DNA from: Cliona cf. orientalis
Lineage: Eukaryota; Porifera; Demospongiae; Clionaida; Clionaidae
Assembly: GCA_963930775.1 (NCBI GenBank)
Contig: OZ005689.1
Span: 29,837,079 to 29,901,078, forward strand
DNA: 64,000 bases
Reading direction: 5' to 3'
Numbering within the stretch: position 1 is the first letter of the stretch; each line of letters starts with the position of its first letter. Position numbers and translations under genes: made by a program. Below are positions 46,801 through 59,399 of the stretch, in pieces. The notes below the pieces were generated by a model. That model did not search any database and was not told the origin of the DNA. It saw only the letters and a list, made by a program, of their open reading frames with translations.

Positions 46801-46911
46801 TTGTCTCAACCATTTGCTCTTCTCTTCAAAAGACATTGTCTTGACATCATCATCAGTCAGTATGGTGCCATACTGTCTGGCTATTGTCTGGATGACGTCT
46901 GGCCACTGCAT
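43801..46911 (-). pseudogene. Helitron Rep/helicase (broken)
   Basis: Segments in order from 46911: a Helitron_like_N region (NPVTAARHFQYRLNTFFQIF, STAHPVGELVDYAI) with a HUH-type SPHAHTILWIKDAP present only in a shifted frame near 46665; ICSTGNSVVMQRKRSESW; and then a Pif1-like helicase with Walker A GPGGVGKS, TAPTGVAAFNIQG, LLIIDEISM, and the C-terminal WATTIHKVQGLIMDQIVVD and AYVAFSCVKTLEGL. Breaks include frame changes near 46660, 46340 and 44450, a TAA at about 46360 and a TAA near 45318. Rolling-circle transposition needs both the HUH and helicase parts, so this copy is dead. The N-terminus stops where a MITE fragment begins, at about 47003. Confidence 0.88.
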
Positions 46912-47002
46912 GTCTGCTGCCGCAGGTGTGATTCAGCGGGTGAAAGGTTGGAGCACTCTGAGGTTGGGAAGGCGGGAATCCTAGGCTCCAGGACTTCTAA
47001 TA

Positions 47003-47370
47003 TTCCAACCTATTTTCAGATGACCAGCTGCACGAGATAGACTATACTCAACACTACGATGTTCCACTGAGACAGGTTCGGACTCTTGACCTTGACGGAA
47101 GTGAGTTTCGCCAAAGAAGTCGGCTATTTTCCACGGTTTTCGTCCAGTAATGGCTTCCGATCATACTCCCATGAACTATTAGAGAGCTTAGTCAAAGAAT
47201 TGCTGTGCTCATAACTTGCTAGCTTGTTATTGAGTGCACGAACATGCTGGCAGTGGGCGGGGCCAATACTTCATTCTCTATTAAGCACACATAGTCTAAT
47301 AGGCGCATGTTTCCTTACCACCGAGAGTGATAAGCACATGCGCTTATTAACCAGACTTTATGGTATGCGC
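47003..47370 (-). mobile_element. truncated TACCGTAAAGTCTGG MITE
   Basis: Reverse copy of about 10337-10740. The intact end is at 47370 (TTAACCAGACTTTATGGTA). It shares GAGACAGGTTCGGACTCTTG- and AAGAAGTCGGCTATTTTCC-like stretches with the full copy. It starts abruptly at about 47003, next to the Helitron Rep remnant. Confidence 0.8.
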
Positions 47371-48312
47371 ATAATAGTTATCTGACAGTAATGCATCTCA
47401 TGCACCCCAGTTACTGTCAGATAACTATTTTGTTGGTAGTTCACCTCAGTTCATCACTGATGATGACCCACCCCCTTCCCATAGCCGGCAAATTGCCTTT
47501 GGTATACATTACTATGGTAACAACATCTAATATCACTAAGATCATTCTCCAGTAGAGCATCCACAGTCAAGTCATGTTCAAAATCTAACAAAACAGAGCT
47601 ACCCTAGCCCACATTAATTCAATCAGTGTACAGTGCCTGTATGGTGGAGCATTGGTATACCATAGTAACAATACTAAGTACCTTAGATGATTTCCAACAA
47701 GCTCTAACTGCGCTGCAAACTTTGGTTGCTAGGCAACTACCAACAAATATTATTATACATGTCCACAGCTGTGTGTATGAGCAGTGTGCAAAGTTTACAT
47801 ATACAACTAGAGCTCTGTAGAGCACATACCCCATGCGCTCAGCAATACTCTGCTGCATAGCTGTTTTATGACTTGACGACCCTTTCCAACACTGAGCTTG
47901 AGCATGCGCAGTTGCATCAGCATACTAAAAGAGTGGGTGTGGTTGATAAACCACAGGCATGCTGAACAGAAAATGCACGATTTGTAGCACTAATAAGCCT
48001 TTTTGAGCAATTCGAAGCGTGTACAAACCAGTTTTTCACCAACATCTACCGACTGGTTGTGCTTACAGCATGCACAAACACCTAGAACCTAGAACTTGAG
48101 ATCTGGCGATTTTTGTGCCGACAACGACAGACAGTCAAAGCGATTGCTTTACCCCATGCGCATGCGCGCAGGGTAACTACACGTTTACTCATCCATGCAT
48201 TGATGATATCTAATCCAGGAAGTAGACAAGCAACCTGCAAGTTATAGCCAGTATAATATTATAGAGCCCATCCTGTAACTGACTTGTAGTATGTTAACCA
48301 CTAATGAGCCTA
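47371..48312. other. intergenic with repeat copy
   Basis: A short inverted pair around 47368-47433 (AATAGTTATCTGACAGTAA and complement) is followed by the dispersed repeat at 47806-48150, the reverse of 2850-3453. No gene was seen. Confidence 0.5.
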
Positions 48313-48610
48313 TACCGTATACTCTGGTTAGTAAGCGCATGTGCTTATAGTGGTAAATGGAAGGACAGTATGCGCTTAATAAAGGATATGCGCTTATATG
48401 ATACATAACCACGCCCACAAATGTTTGGGCACATGATGGATGCGAGACCCGCTCACAGTAGCGCTAGCTGGCTTGATCGATCCAGCGCTTTAGCTGCCGC
48501 TCAAGACGACGAGTGCTGGTAATTTGTCTGAAACGCGATCTTCTTGCATGACAGCGTTATTCGTGGCCATCATTTCTCCAAAGATATCTGACTCCTGGCC
48601 AGTCAAGGTC
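48313..48610. mobile_element. left part of a TACCGTA/GCGC MITE
   Basis: It starts TACCGTATACTCTGGTTAGT and contains GCGCATGTGCTTA words like the 10337 family. The matching GCGC-type sequence (CCTATTAAGCGCATGCGCTT) appears at about 59808-59830, on the other side of the CACTA element. This suggests that CACTA inserted into this MITE. Its far inverted end was not found. Confidence 0.5.
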
Positions 48611-48870
48611 CACTACTAGAGTATTTACTTCCAAACTTATTCTGAATATTGTTCGCATGAAAAATATCTGATTTTCCCCTAAATTTGGTATAAACTTCAA
48701 CTGAAATTCTTCTGAATTCATATCTGAAAATGATACAACTATTATATGACAGTTTATCTGAATACTATCCAACTTTTGTCTGCTTTTTCTTCCTGGTTAA
48801 GCCATCCTTAGAATGTGAATATCATTAAAACTTATCTGAAAATTATCTTAATTATTATGATAATAATATT
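48611..48870 (+). repeat. CACTA left subterminal array
   Basis: Motifs TTCTGAAT, ATATCTGATTTT, AACTGAAATTC, TATCTGAAAATG, TTATCTGAATAC and TTATCTGAAAATTATC recur about every 20-40 bp. They are in inverse orientation to those at 59400-59786. Such arrays bind the transposase or its helper in plant CACTA elements. Confidence 0.8.
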
Positions 48871-49400
48871 ATATATTAATTCCACAGAAATTCAGTAGCT
48901 GAGTAACAACAAATTTTAAATGAATATGATATACAATAGCAAGTGACAACAGCCAGGTCACAGGCTTTCTTTCTTACATAAACCTGCTGAATTTGATTTA
49001 ATTGACTATTATGCATGCCCCAAACTTTCATGAGGCTATCAAATTTAAGTTTGAATATGTGTACACGTAGTTCATGTGAATTGTGTCCACAACAATATAA
49101 GCACAGGATATGTACATGTAAGGGGAAGCAAAGTCCTAACATAATATATTAATATTTACTAAATTACGGGAAGCAGTGTGTAAATTTTGGCAAAGATTGT
49201 CATATGAATTACACAAACACAATACGTGCATGTGAAGCTAAATGTAGAATGTTGACTGTTAGCCTCTTAAATGGTTTAATTAGCAAACATTTTTTGGAAC
49301 TGTTAGAAGTATGGTATGCAAGAAAGAGAGCCTGAGGTTTAATAAGAATACACAACTTGATGTATGCTTACAATACATGTGTACATACAATGAGGTCCAG

Positions 49401-52400
49401 TCATTGTCCTGGAAACTTCCTTTTTGGTACACGTTTTCCTTTGAGAACAACCTCTTTGAATATGTCTTTCCTTGGAGGATTACCAAGAATGTACCCCTTC
49501 GTGGATGTGTTTTTCTCGATTCTTTCAATTTTCCACTGAAACATGTCGTCTTTCTGTAAGAGTTAACAGGTTAATACCAGCAACAAAAAATCCCTTTATT
49601 ATTAGGACTTACTTCAAGCTCATAAAACATGGACTTCATCTTTCTGTTTGTTCTTAAATTGGGTGGGATTGTTCGGGGAAGGTGCACATCATCTAACTCA
49701 TCTTCAGGATCATCACACATGTGCTCAACAAATCCCACTTTACAGAAGATATCTGCAAACATGCAATGAATAATATAACATTGTATTTCACATTAGGACA
49801 TAGTTTTATACTTACATGTACATATACTAGAGGCACTGAAATATTATTATGGTAAACCCTTTATATATAGTTATTCGGCAAAGGATGCTGCCTAACATGG
49901 ATGGGGCTTTAACATTCACTGGTGTCTGAGTTGATGGCAACCATCACCCGCACTGTACTAGAGCACAAATTATCTTCCACATGATCTGTCATTTTTCTAT
50001 TAAATGCACACTTCTTCAGTAACACATATTCTCAGTCCCAGATCCCACCCACAAGAGGGAAAGGGTATTGAAACATTAATTTGGTTTTGTGTGTCATCAT
50101 GCACATGACTGCACATGGTCCAATCCAGTGATTGCTGTGCATGCAGAATCATGAATTGGTACATCCCTCTTCTCACTGGCATGTGCATACTGTATTAGCC
50201 TTGTTTACACTTAATAAACGAGAGCTCTATAAAGAGAGTACATAACCCATGCACTGCATCTACACATTGCAGTGTATATCTGCATAGCCTGTCCCATGTC
50301 TGGTTTGACCTACATGTACATGTATAGAGGTAGTACAATTAAACTGACTAGGCTCAGTGTTGTAGCCATCACACCCGTTCTAAATAGGGTACAGTAAGAT
50401 ACTGGAATACGCAGGAAGATGGAGGACTACCATCTATTGAAGTATCACGAATCCTTCAGAACATGATCGCTGATACATAGAACTCACCATTCACATAAGA
50501 TATGAATACTCCAGTACCAATTATATCATCATGAAATGTGATAACAACATCATCTCTGTAAATGTAGATAATGTGGTAACTTATATTATAGGTGAAAATT
50601 ATTGCAATGGTAACTTACCCCGGTGAAAAAGTATCTGGACCAATCTTAGTTGATGGATCCTAAAATGTTAGGATATTGAATGGTGAACCAAAGCATTGTG
50701 ACGGTAATCTAGCTACATGTTTACGATTAAAATTATAGAAGATATCGATCATACACCTCGGTTATAGTAGCTATATATCTTTAGTGATTGCCGAGTGCTT
50801 TAGCATGAGGCATCCTAAATATTAGTTAGATACTGCTTGGGAGGTTTCTATGTGATTAAGAAGACCGAAGGACTCTATATAGCTTTAGATCATAGCTGTA
50901 ACAAATACTGCAATTTGATTGGCTACTGATAGGTATCTATATCTCATAGTCACCTACAAGCTTCTCATAGTCACCTACAAGATTTCATAGTCACCTAAAA
51001 GTTTTGCCCTCTGGCTCTAGCAATACAAAGCTATATGATCTAAACTTGTTAGACACTGTTTAGTCGGTTTCTATGTGATTTAGAAGACCTCAGGGCTCTC
51101 ATAGAACCCTCGCTTCGCTCGGGATTCTATATAGAGTCCTTCTGTCTTCTAAATCACATAGAAACCTCCTAAACAGTGTCTAACTTATATATAGAATCCT
51201 GAGCAAAGCGAGGGTTCTATGAGAGCCTTGAGGTCTTCTAAATCACATAGAAACCAACTAAACAGTGTCTAACAATTTTAGATCATATAGCCTTGTATTG
51301 CTGGAGCCAGGGGGCAAAACTTGTAGGTGACTATGATATATAGATACCTGTCGGTAGCCAATCAAATTGTAGTATTTGTTACAGCTATGATCTAATCTTT
51401 TATTATACCTTTTGCCCTGTGCCCCTCTCGGTAGGATAAATCCCACAGATACCGTAACCGAGGTGTATAACCTATATGTACATGCAGGGTCATGCTTCCC
51501 TCCTACAACTTTCACAGTATGCTCTGTATGTATAGATCTATGGTACTTACCTTAACTGCTGCAAGTACTGATTTGTTAAGTTCTTTCCGACTCTCTATCT
51601 CTTGTTCATAAACCGTCTATCATTATACAAATAAAATATACGTAGGTAAGGATTATATGTATGTATATCACATTTGAAATCTCATCATCCTTCAATTTGA
51701 TACGACACTCAAACTTTCAGGACCTTGAAATAAACCTTACCGAGGTGAGATTTCAGGGAAGTTTGGTTACGGCAAATTTGGTTGGGAATTAAATTTGGCT
51801 GCAACTCCACCACACCAAAATTTCTCACTTGCATTCACATGTACATACACCCTACTTTACCGTATAGCTCCAAATTTTCGTGGCACAATATTTTCGTGAA
51901 TTTCGTGATTTGAGTTCTGATCACGAAAATTTTCCTCACAAAAATTTAGTATTATTGTGGGTGTGGCTACATTCTGTGTGCACATGCGTATTGCAAGCGC
52001 GATCATGTGTACGTGTAGAGTACAGTACGCATGCGAAACTAGTCAGCTAACGAACATGTGAACTATGAAACGAAGCATTGAGTGGCCCATGCACGTCTTC
52101 TCTAGTTTCTTTTCTTTTCACACTATGTACTAGCATTCTAGCTTAACGCCGAGCCACGTGCAATTGTGGGCAGAGCGACAACGTGAATTGTCCGAAATGC
52201 CACGGCGTGGTGGCAATCACGAAAAAATGTGGCAATCACGAAATTTTTATCACGAAAATTTCAATCATGGGATTTTCAGAAATTTCACGAAAATTTTGAA
52301 CCATGAAAATTTGGAGCTATACGGTATTTGAATAGAAGCCACATCCCAACTAAATAAATCGGTACCTACCGTATTCGCTCGACTAGACGCTGCTCTCAAT

Positions 52401-54422
52401 TAGTCCCCACACCTCTGGAAGTGCTGAATGAAATAGTCGCTGCTCTCGAATAGTAGCCGTGCCACGCCTACTATTCGAGAAGCACATAGCACATGGACTT
52501 GCCTAGCAATTCATTCTTGATGGCAGGTACATGATAAACATTTAGCAGTATTCTAGAACAAGTTCTAATCTTTTACATCAGCAAAAGGGCCAAAATCTCC
52601 TAGATCAGTGGTATCAATTGACCGTTTCTCTAAGGATTACCTCTCTGGCAGCTACTGGTATTAATAAAAGCCACTCTCGAATAGTCGCTGTTTTAGGATA
52701 AACGCCACACAAATTCAGGTGATAAAATAAATAGTAGCCATGGCGTCTGATCGAGCGAATAAGGTACACATACTACAATATTATTATGTATAATAGCTTT
52801 CATCCACTGATACCTGGGTAGCTTCAGTTCCATCTGGCTGGTCAATACTTCCACTGCTGCCATGTACACCATCCATTTGGTGTTCAGGGGAACCACCAGA
52901 TTTAGAGGTAGACCGCTTCTTATGCTTATTCTGAGTTTTTTTCTTGAGCAATCCCTGTATGGATTGGTATAGTCAAACCTGGCTCAAGCATCTAAACTGG
53001 TACAATGTACAATGTCCATGTACCTTTTTTGTCAAATAGTACTTCCGTTCTGATAGCGACTTAGATAGAACAATATCTATTTCTCGAGTATGACCTTTTA
53101 AGGCAGGACACTCCGCAATAATCTAAAATGATCATTTGTATCAACAGTGAAATTATTAAACATCTGATAAAAACCAAGACTTACTAGTTTGTGGATATGA
53201 CTCCGTTCAGCAGGTGTTAACTGAGTGCTGATTTTACCAGAGTTCCATATCTTCGTTTCTTGTGCACCAAGCTTTAAGGCATGCTGTAATTAATATAGAT
53301 GCATGTACATCACTCAAGCAGGGTTTCATTTGGGGGGAGCGGGGGGCACTAGCTCCCCCCCCCCTTGGAAGCTTGCTGCCTCCCCTTGAGAATATATAGC
53401 CACCAACCATACACACAATTGGTAGCGATTCCGGACGATCGACCGAGGCGCATAAAAGCGGTTGTAACTCAGCAACGGAGGGGATTGACAACAAAAAACA
53501 AAAACCACAAGATAGCTTAGGAAATTCTCTTTCATTTGAGCCTTGAAACGAACGAATCGGTTTAGTACACGCCTTGCCGATTTAATTTTTAGCTCTATGG
53601 AAAAATGTATGGAAAAACAATAATTGGCGCGTAAATCGGGCACCCTTCAACCTTTCAACAAAAAACACATATCGCTGAATAGGCCTCACCGAGTGGAAGC
53701 TATCGACACCTTAACCATATAAATTGCTATTGCCGCCAGTTAGCACCATCGAGCCGAAAAATTAGGCGTCCGGAATCGCTACAATTGGGTCTCAAAAGCC
53801 ACCAGAAACAGTCTCACCCCCAGACCCCCTAATGTACTAGAACTATATTATTTGGGGCGAGCCTGAGCGAGCCCCGAATACACGAGAAACTGGAAGCGGT
53901 GTACATATAATAATATATTATATTTATTTGTGCGTGATGTTGCATGGCAACAACTCAATGCGCATGCTCAGACACCACGTGGTAGACCATACCTGAAAAT
54001 AACCACAGCTACTATAATATTAGAACATAATATTATACAATGTCATACTACTATAGCTGCAATATACGTGTACGTGTATGTGTACATACCCGAAAAATTT
54101 TCTTGGCTTCAGAGAACTTCTTATCAGTAGAGAGGTACTGTTCAGCAGTGAAGCTTTTCTTTTGTTGAGTGGACGTGTTCGCAGCATCATCCAATTCAAC
54201 AACTGACGGCGGAGTCAGTGACATATCACGGCTATGGTTGATTATTGAACATCCTTCTCCCCCAGTTCCTTCATCCGATGCGCGTGGTGGCATCTCTATT
54301 TGGTTGTTACCACTACTTACGCTTGAAGCATTCTGCTGCTGTTGACGCCATTCCAAAAATTGCTGAAAAAGAGAAGTGTCTGATTCATCCACAGTACCGA
54401 TACCAACTGCTTTCGCCGCCAT
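49401..54422 (-). CDS. CACTA second gene, unknown function
   Basis: Start at MAAKAVGIGTVDESDTSLFQ (54422; an upstream Met at 54455 is less likely). Nine exons with GT..AG borders: about 54422-54090, 53282-53186, 53123-53023, 52955-52815, 51617-51551, 50659-50619, 50557-50487, 49754-49613, 49553-49401. Features include a Gln-rich stretch (FLEWRQQQQ), an acidic/Ser region, a Lys-rich basic patch (LLKKKTQNKHKKRSTSKS), DDVVITFHDDIIGTGVFISY, and LDDVHLPRTIPPNLRTNRK. It ends KRKFPGQ. I recognise no domain. Its divergent position next to the transposase suggests a helper or DNA-binding role like the second gene of plant CACTA elements, by analogy only. Intron 4 holds a foldback repeat cluster's neighbours and two MITEs. 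Confidence 0.65.
50822..51396. repeat. large nested foldback repeat
   Basis: A symmetric arrangement. A unit TTAGATCATAGCTGTAACAA and onward (50881-51045) is mirrored at 51275-51396, ending TTACAGCTATGATCTAA. Between them are two hairpins that start GTTAGACACTGTTTAG and end TAAACAGTGTCTAAC (51047-51183, and a partial one to 51273). CATAGTCACCTACAAG is repeated three times. It is the same family as 3585-3893. It lies in an intron of the CACTA second gene. Confidence 0.8.
51858..52326. mobile_element. MITE, AATTTTCGTGG family
   Basis: The left end is TACCGTATAGCTCCAAATTT and the right end, read as complement, is TACCGTATAGCTCCAAATTT, a perfect 20-bp match. ATTTTCGTG and TCACGAAAAT words repeat near both ends. 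It lies in an intron of the CACTA second gene. Confidence 0.92.
52367..52766. mobile_element. MITE, TACCGTATTCGCTCGA family
   Basis: The left end is TACCGTATTCGCTCGACTAG and the right end, read as complement, is TACCTTATTCGCTCGATCAG. Inside, CTCTCGAATAGT words recur near both ends. A relative is at 56677-57065. It lies about 40 bp from another MITE in the same intron. Confidence 0.85.
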
Positions 54423-54821
54423 TATCCAGTGGCATGTGAAAGTCATGCATATCAAATATAGGATCTAATTGTATAACCTACCAGCTGGCGCTTCACCGAT
54501 TCACTTCATACAAGATGATAAATATTTATTAAACTCGATCTCCACTAGCTCTAGTCGCACTCCTTAACCTTGTGAAAGTTCAAATCTATTGGTCACGTGA
54601 TATAGCGGGATCGCGTCCGGTACCGGATACCGGGTCTCGATCTCGCATTCGCGTATACGTGTACGTGTAGCATAATAGCATAGTCCCCGCGAGACCCCAC
54701 CCTGGCCCTCGGTCTGGGGACGAGACTACGTGTAGCATAGCATGGAACCGAAATCGTGCATTCAAGCATTCAACGATGAGCGTTATTTGGAATCGGGGGA
54801 AGGTTTTATTACCCAGAAGGT
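54423..54821. promoter_or_regulatory. divergent CACTA promoter region
   Basis: 399 bp separate the two start codons. The middle is GC-richer than the flanks and holds quasi-palindromes (TCCGGTACCGGATACCGG, TACACGTATACGCGAATGCG-type words) and two copies of ACGTGTAGCATA. No TATA box is obvious. This single region should drive both the transposase (plus) and the second gene (minus). Confidence 0.55.
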
Positions 54822-57800
54822 ATGAGCGACTTCACAGAAGATCTGGAGCTATCGGAGCCATTTGATCCTACAGGATATTGTTCAGAGTCGAGAAGTTTGT
54901 TTGGCGAGGATATACCCTTGTTGGATCCCTTTACGCAAAGCCAGGCGTCGCCGGGAAAAGATGAGGTATAAAAATATATTTAATGTCAAGTACAGATTCT
55001 GTACTGTGCCAGTGTGTGTGTGTGTGTGTGTAATGCACACACTTTCGCAATTATACAACTCAATACACAAGAATTACACTAACACTCAATGGTCGCCCCA
55101 TGGGTACCATGCATGGGGTATGAAGAACAAGTTGGTAGTGCAAAGCGTACCGTACCCTTCTTCTATAAAGGGGCTGGCACCCAGACTAACCAGCCTGGGG
55201 GACTAACAGATGGTGATGCCATACTTCATACATCATAGTTAAGCTATTCAGTACCTCAGGGTTTCTATCAAGTACATTATAATTATTTTTACATAAGTTA
55301 TTTAACTTTCCCATACATCTCTTGCAGCATGACACTCGTTTTCTGTTGGATGAACCATTTCATGACCATGACATACAGCTTTGTGACCCTTTTCAACAAA
55401 TTCCCAAGTCGGGATTATCTGCACCAAGTTTAAAAAGTAGCTCTGAGTCAGATGATGAAGATATACATTCATCTAACTCATCACCTATGTTTAGTTCAGA
55501 TGATCCATTCATACCATGGCAAAGTTCTGGTATTGAAGAAAATACAGACTTATTATATGAATCTTCTCCTGTGACTATTAATCAAGCTCTTGCTATCATG
55601 TTTAACTGGTTTGCAAGCTATCCGGGTATGAGTAAAGAAGCATTCGATCGTCTCCTATTCATTCTACATTCTTATATTTTGCCAACAGGGAATAGTCTTC
55701 CAGCAAATTATGCCAAAGCGTACTCAATCATCAACAATAGACTTGTTCCTGTGCAGACTTACCATTGCTGTGTCAATGATTGTATTATTTATCGAAAAAC
55801 ATCCGAGGATGATTTTGAAAGTTTACAGTGTTGTCCCATGTGTGGCGAGCAGCGGTATGAACCCGAGACAAAGATACCACGGAAGGTTTTCAAATATATA
55901 CCATTGCAACCTCGGTTGCGGAGAATATTTGAGGACAAAGGTATGTCCCGACTCGTTCAGCAGCATCAAAACGTACATCTTTCGAATGACGTGCAAGACA
56001 TACACCAATCTTCAATGTGGAAGGAACTATATGATCTTAATGGGCCTTTTTGTAATGATCCAAGAAGTATCTCTTTGGCACTTTGTTTGGATGGAATGAA
56101 TCCTTTTTCCAAGGATAAAGTGCAGTACTCAATGACACCTATTACACTGTCGTTGCTCAACCTTCCTCGGCATATCCGAAATCAAGCAGCATCCATGTTT
56201 CTTGTGGGAATTATCCCAGGGAGATCTGAACCTTGTGACACCGACCCTTATATAAACATTCTAGTGGATGAGATTATCGAAATAAACGATAATGTAAGCA
56301 TGTATGATGCATATCAAGAGGAATTTTTCAAACTGAAAGTGGCCATTGTACTACATGTCGTGGACTATCCTGGGCAGAGCAAATTATTTCACTGCCAAGG
56401 TAAATTCAATATCATGATGTATTGGGTGCAGCCATTGCTGTAACATTGATTAGGAATGTAGGGTTTAGTATAGAGAAGGGGGGGGGGCATCCCGGGATTC
56501 CCCTCTGACTGGCACCCCCCCCCCCCCCCCCAAAGAAATTACCTAGTAATATATATAGCCTTGTTCCAGACCCTGTTGAAAGCTTTTCAATGTTGCATAC
56601 TGAAACATTGAAAGATTTTGGAGCATGCATGGCTAAAATTGTTTCAATAGCATCTATCCCTTGCTTATTATTGGTATATTCCATATTCGCTTGATCAGAC
56701 GCCGCTCTCGGTTAGTCGCCGCACCTCCAGAAGTGCTGAACGAAAATTTAATAGTCACCACTCTCGAATAGTAGCCGCGCCGCGCCTGCTTTTCGAGAAG
56801 TACGCAGCACGTGGACGTGCCTCATGACTCATTCTCAATGGCAAGTACACGATAAACAGTCCAGAACAAGTTCAAATCTTCTTCTATATTACCAAAGGGG
56901 CCAGAATCTCCTAGATCAGTGGTGTCAATAATATTGACCGTTTCTCTAAGGATTGCCTCTCTGGCAGCCACTGATATTAATAAATGCCGTTCTCGAATAA
57001 ACACCGCACGAACTCTGGCAATGAAATAAATAGTAGCCACAGTGTCTGATCGAGCAAATACAGTAGTTCTAGTAAGTATGTGCACAGTGCTAATACATTT
57101 TTTTTGCAGGTGCTGGAGCGTATGCCGGCTGTGCCTATTGTACAATGACAGGAGAGCATTCCCGCATATTAGATAAAGTCTTATATCCTGACCACAGATG
57201 TTTCCTCTGTCCTAGCAATTTACTTCGACGCGACACCACTAATTATCCACAAAAATCAAAGAATTTCACTCTTCCCCCATTGTTAAAAACTACAGCATTC
57301 ATTTTTGAAGCAAATATGGCTTTTATTCAGGAATGTGACAAAAAAAAGAGAAAGCACATTTTACAGCAAACTGGATGTAAAGGACCTTATGCTTTGCAGA
57401 GATGCCCCTTACATGAACGGATTCTTAATACTCCAGTGGAACCAATGCATGCGATTAAGAATGTTATCACCCGTATAGTTGACTTAATTAGTGGGAAAGA
57501 GGACTCATTCAAAGTACGCAAGGAGGAAGAAAAGCGTAAGAGGTTTCGTTCATCTTGGGTGACTGGAGAAGATTCAAAGCTACCAGCAGCTCCATTTGTT
57601 CTATCAAAAGAGGAGATCATTTTGGCTAATAATCGTGCTATACAAGTACGTGTTCCTTCGGGATTCGATTGGCGACCTCGAGCAGTATTTGGTAAACCAT
57701 CTGGAATGAAATCTCATGAATGGAAGCAAGTTGCTACACATGGAATATTAAAGTTCTGTCTACGTAACACACTTGGACATCGACAAAGACAATCAATATT

Positions 57801-58785
57801 TCAACTTTTTGATGTTATTTCTAAAATATGTTCTGAAGAGATGAATCCGATACTTTTGAGTCAGATTGAAGAGGAAGTACACAAAGCTCTAGCACTAATT
57901 GAACGAGATTTACCAGTGACTGTCCAAGTCATTATGCTTCATCTACTTCACCACTTACCTATGTATCTTAATCGATTTGGTCCAGTCTATGTGTTTTGGA
58001 TGTTTTCGTTCGAGCGTTTTAACTCATGGATAAGCAGAAGAGTGTTGAACAGACGATATCCTGAGTCCAACGTCGTTGAAACGTATCGTTTGTCTGAGTG
58101 GGCACAGTTTATGCAGATATCCAACCAGCTTCCAGGTGGTTCTATTGCAGAAGATGATAACGACCATGATGGTAAAGTTTCAACATGTGCACAAGACTGT
58201 AAACAAGAGTTTCTAACTGCAGAATTACTTAAAGATTTACATCTACACTACTATCAGGTATCAAAAGAGTACCAGGAACTACATGACAGATACAAAAACG
58301 AAGTCAGACAGGGAAGAAAAGGTCGCATACCATCTGTCCCAGCCATGTCAGACTGGAAACCAAATGTGGATGTACCATTGACCGAGTTGCAGAAATTAAT
58401 ACATCGACAGATGTCAACCCAAGGTGCTATTACATTGATAAAACACTTCTCGTATCAAGATAAGCATCACCGTACTGTAAGGCTTTCTCGTGCAGATGTA
58501 GAACGTGATTTTTCGCATACACGATGTTCGTATGTGTCCAATACCTCTAGAACAGAAATTGGGCGAATAATGTCCATTTTTAAGCATACGCTGGGGGTAA
58601 ATCACACTGTGTTTGCTCATATGTGCTGGTTTGATGGCCCATACGCAGACAGTGATAGTCATCTATGTTATGTGTTCACACGAGCAGCACACGTCACTTG
58701 TGCCTGTCACAGAAGTAAGCCACATGTGGTGGCTGTGGATGATGATGAACCAGAAAAATTATGGATTCTAGATCTATTTTTGTAA
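54822..58785 (+). CDS. CACTA transposase, Transposase_21 type
   Basis: Three exons, 54822-54965, 55328-56399 and 57110-58785, join in frame with GT..AG borders to give 963 residues with no internal stop. The N-terminal 100 residues are acidic. Next come a Cys pair region (YHCCVNDCIIY, QCCPMCGEQRY) and the Tnp2/Transposase_21 core LCLDGMNPFSKDKVQYSMTP with LPRHIRNQAASMFLVGIIPG. After the last intron come AGCAYCTMTGEH and a DUF4218-like region (LHHLPMYLNRFGPVYVFWMF, SFERFNSWISRRVLNRRYP). This family cuts and pastes CACTA/EnSpm elements. The start codon is the first Met with a Ser/Asp/Glu-rich run and a good donor. A MITE lies in intron 2. The intact frame suggests recent activity. Confidence 0.92.
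56677..57065. mobile_element. MITE, TACCGTATTCGCTCGA family, diverged
   Basis: The left end reads TATTCCATATTCGCTTGATC and the right end GATCGAGCAAATACAGTA. The inside matches 52367-52766 (CTCTCGAATAGTAGCCG, GAAGTGCTGAACG, CCTAGATCAGTGG-type phrases). It lies in the second transposase intron, just before the acceptor at 57108. Confidence 0.8.
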
Positions 58786-58896
58786 TTTTTTATCGTGGTA
58801 TTAGTTAATTATTATACCAATAATGAATTCATTAACCACAAATTAGCAATTCAAGCATGCAGTAGCGTTAACTAATTTTGCTTGGTTCCTGTGTTA

Positions 58897-59361
58897 TCAC
58901 ATCTTCAACTTCTTAGCACATGGAGCTTGGGCTTCCTCGCCATCCACATTTTCATTAGGCCGTTTCTTGTATACTCTCTTCCAACTAGGTGGCGTGTACG
59001 ACACTCCCCTGACATTGAAACAAGCTTGGCTAGGATACTTGGATGCCTCTTCTAGATCATAAATATCGTAGTACCATGAATCAGAGCTGGCATCACTATC
59101 TCCAGACACGCTGCTCACTTCTTCATTCCCTGCAGATACAGTTGTAGGTTTATCTTCTAGATCCTATGATTCTGCAGCTTTATTTTTATCCACTTCAGAT
59201 TTCCTCTGATCATGATCATTGGCTTCCTTCTCGCTTTGGTCGTACTTGATAGTGTTTTGGTTTTTTTCACTCTCTGTTTCTGTGACGCTGGTAGCCATAG
59301 TGAGTGAATCCAATGGTTTTGTACTATTTTCAACTTCACAGCTGCTTTGATTTCTAGACAT
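58897..59361 (-). pseudogene. CACTA third ORF, acidic protein with internal stop
   Basis: From MSRNQSSCEVENSTKPLDSL (59361) the frame is rich in Glu, Lys, Asp and Ser. After a TAG at about 59164-59166 it continues in the same frame, DLEDKPTTVSAGNEEVSSVS, to a stop at 58897. The tail has SDSWYYDIYDLEEASKYPSQ and a basic end (CAKKLKM). The product would be about 150 residues if the stop were read. It is convergent with the transposase gene and starts just inside the right subterminal array. No family was recognised. Confidence 0.5.
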
Positions 59362-59399
59362 GTGACTCTTGAACTGAGCATGTGCAGTTGAATTTCTGG

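Noticed and set aside
53234..53643. Open frames across the first intron of the CACTA second gene
   Set aside because: No domain. They overlap an intron and a G/C-run region.
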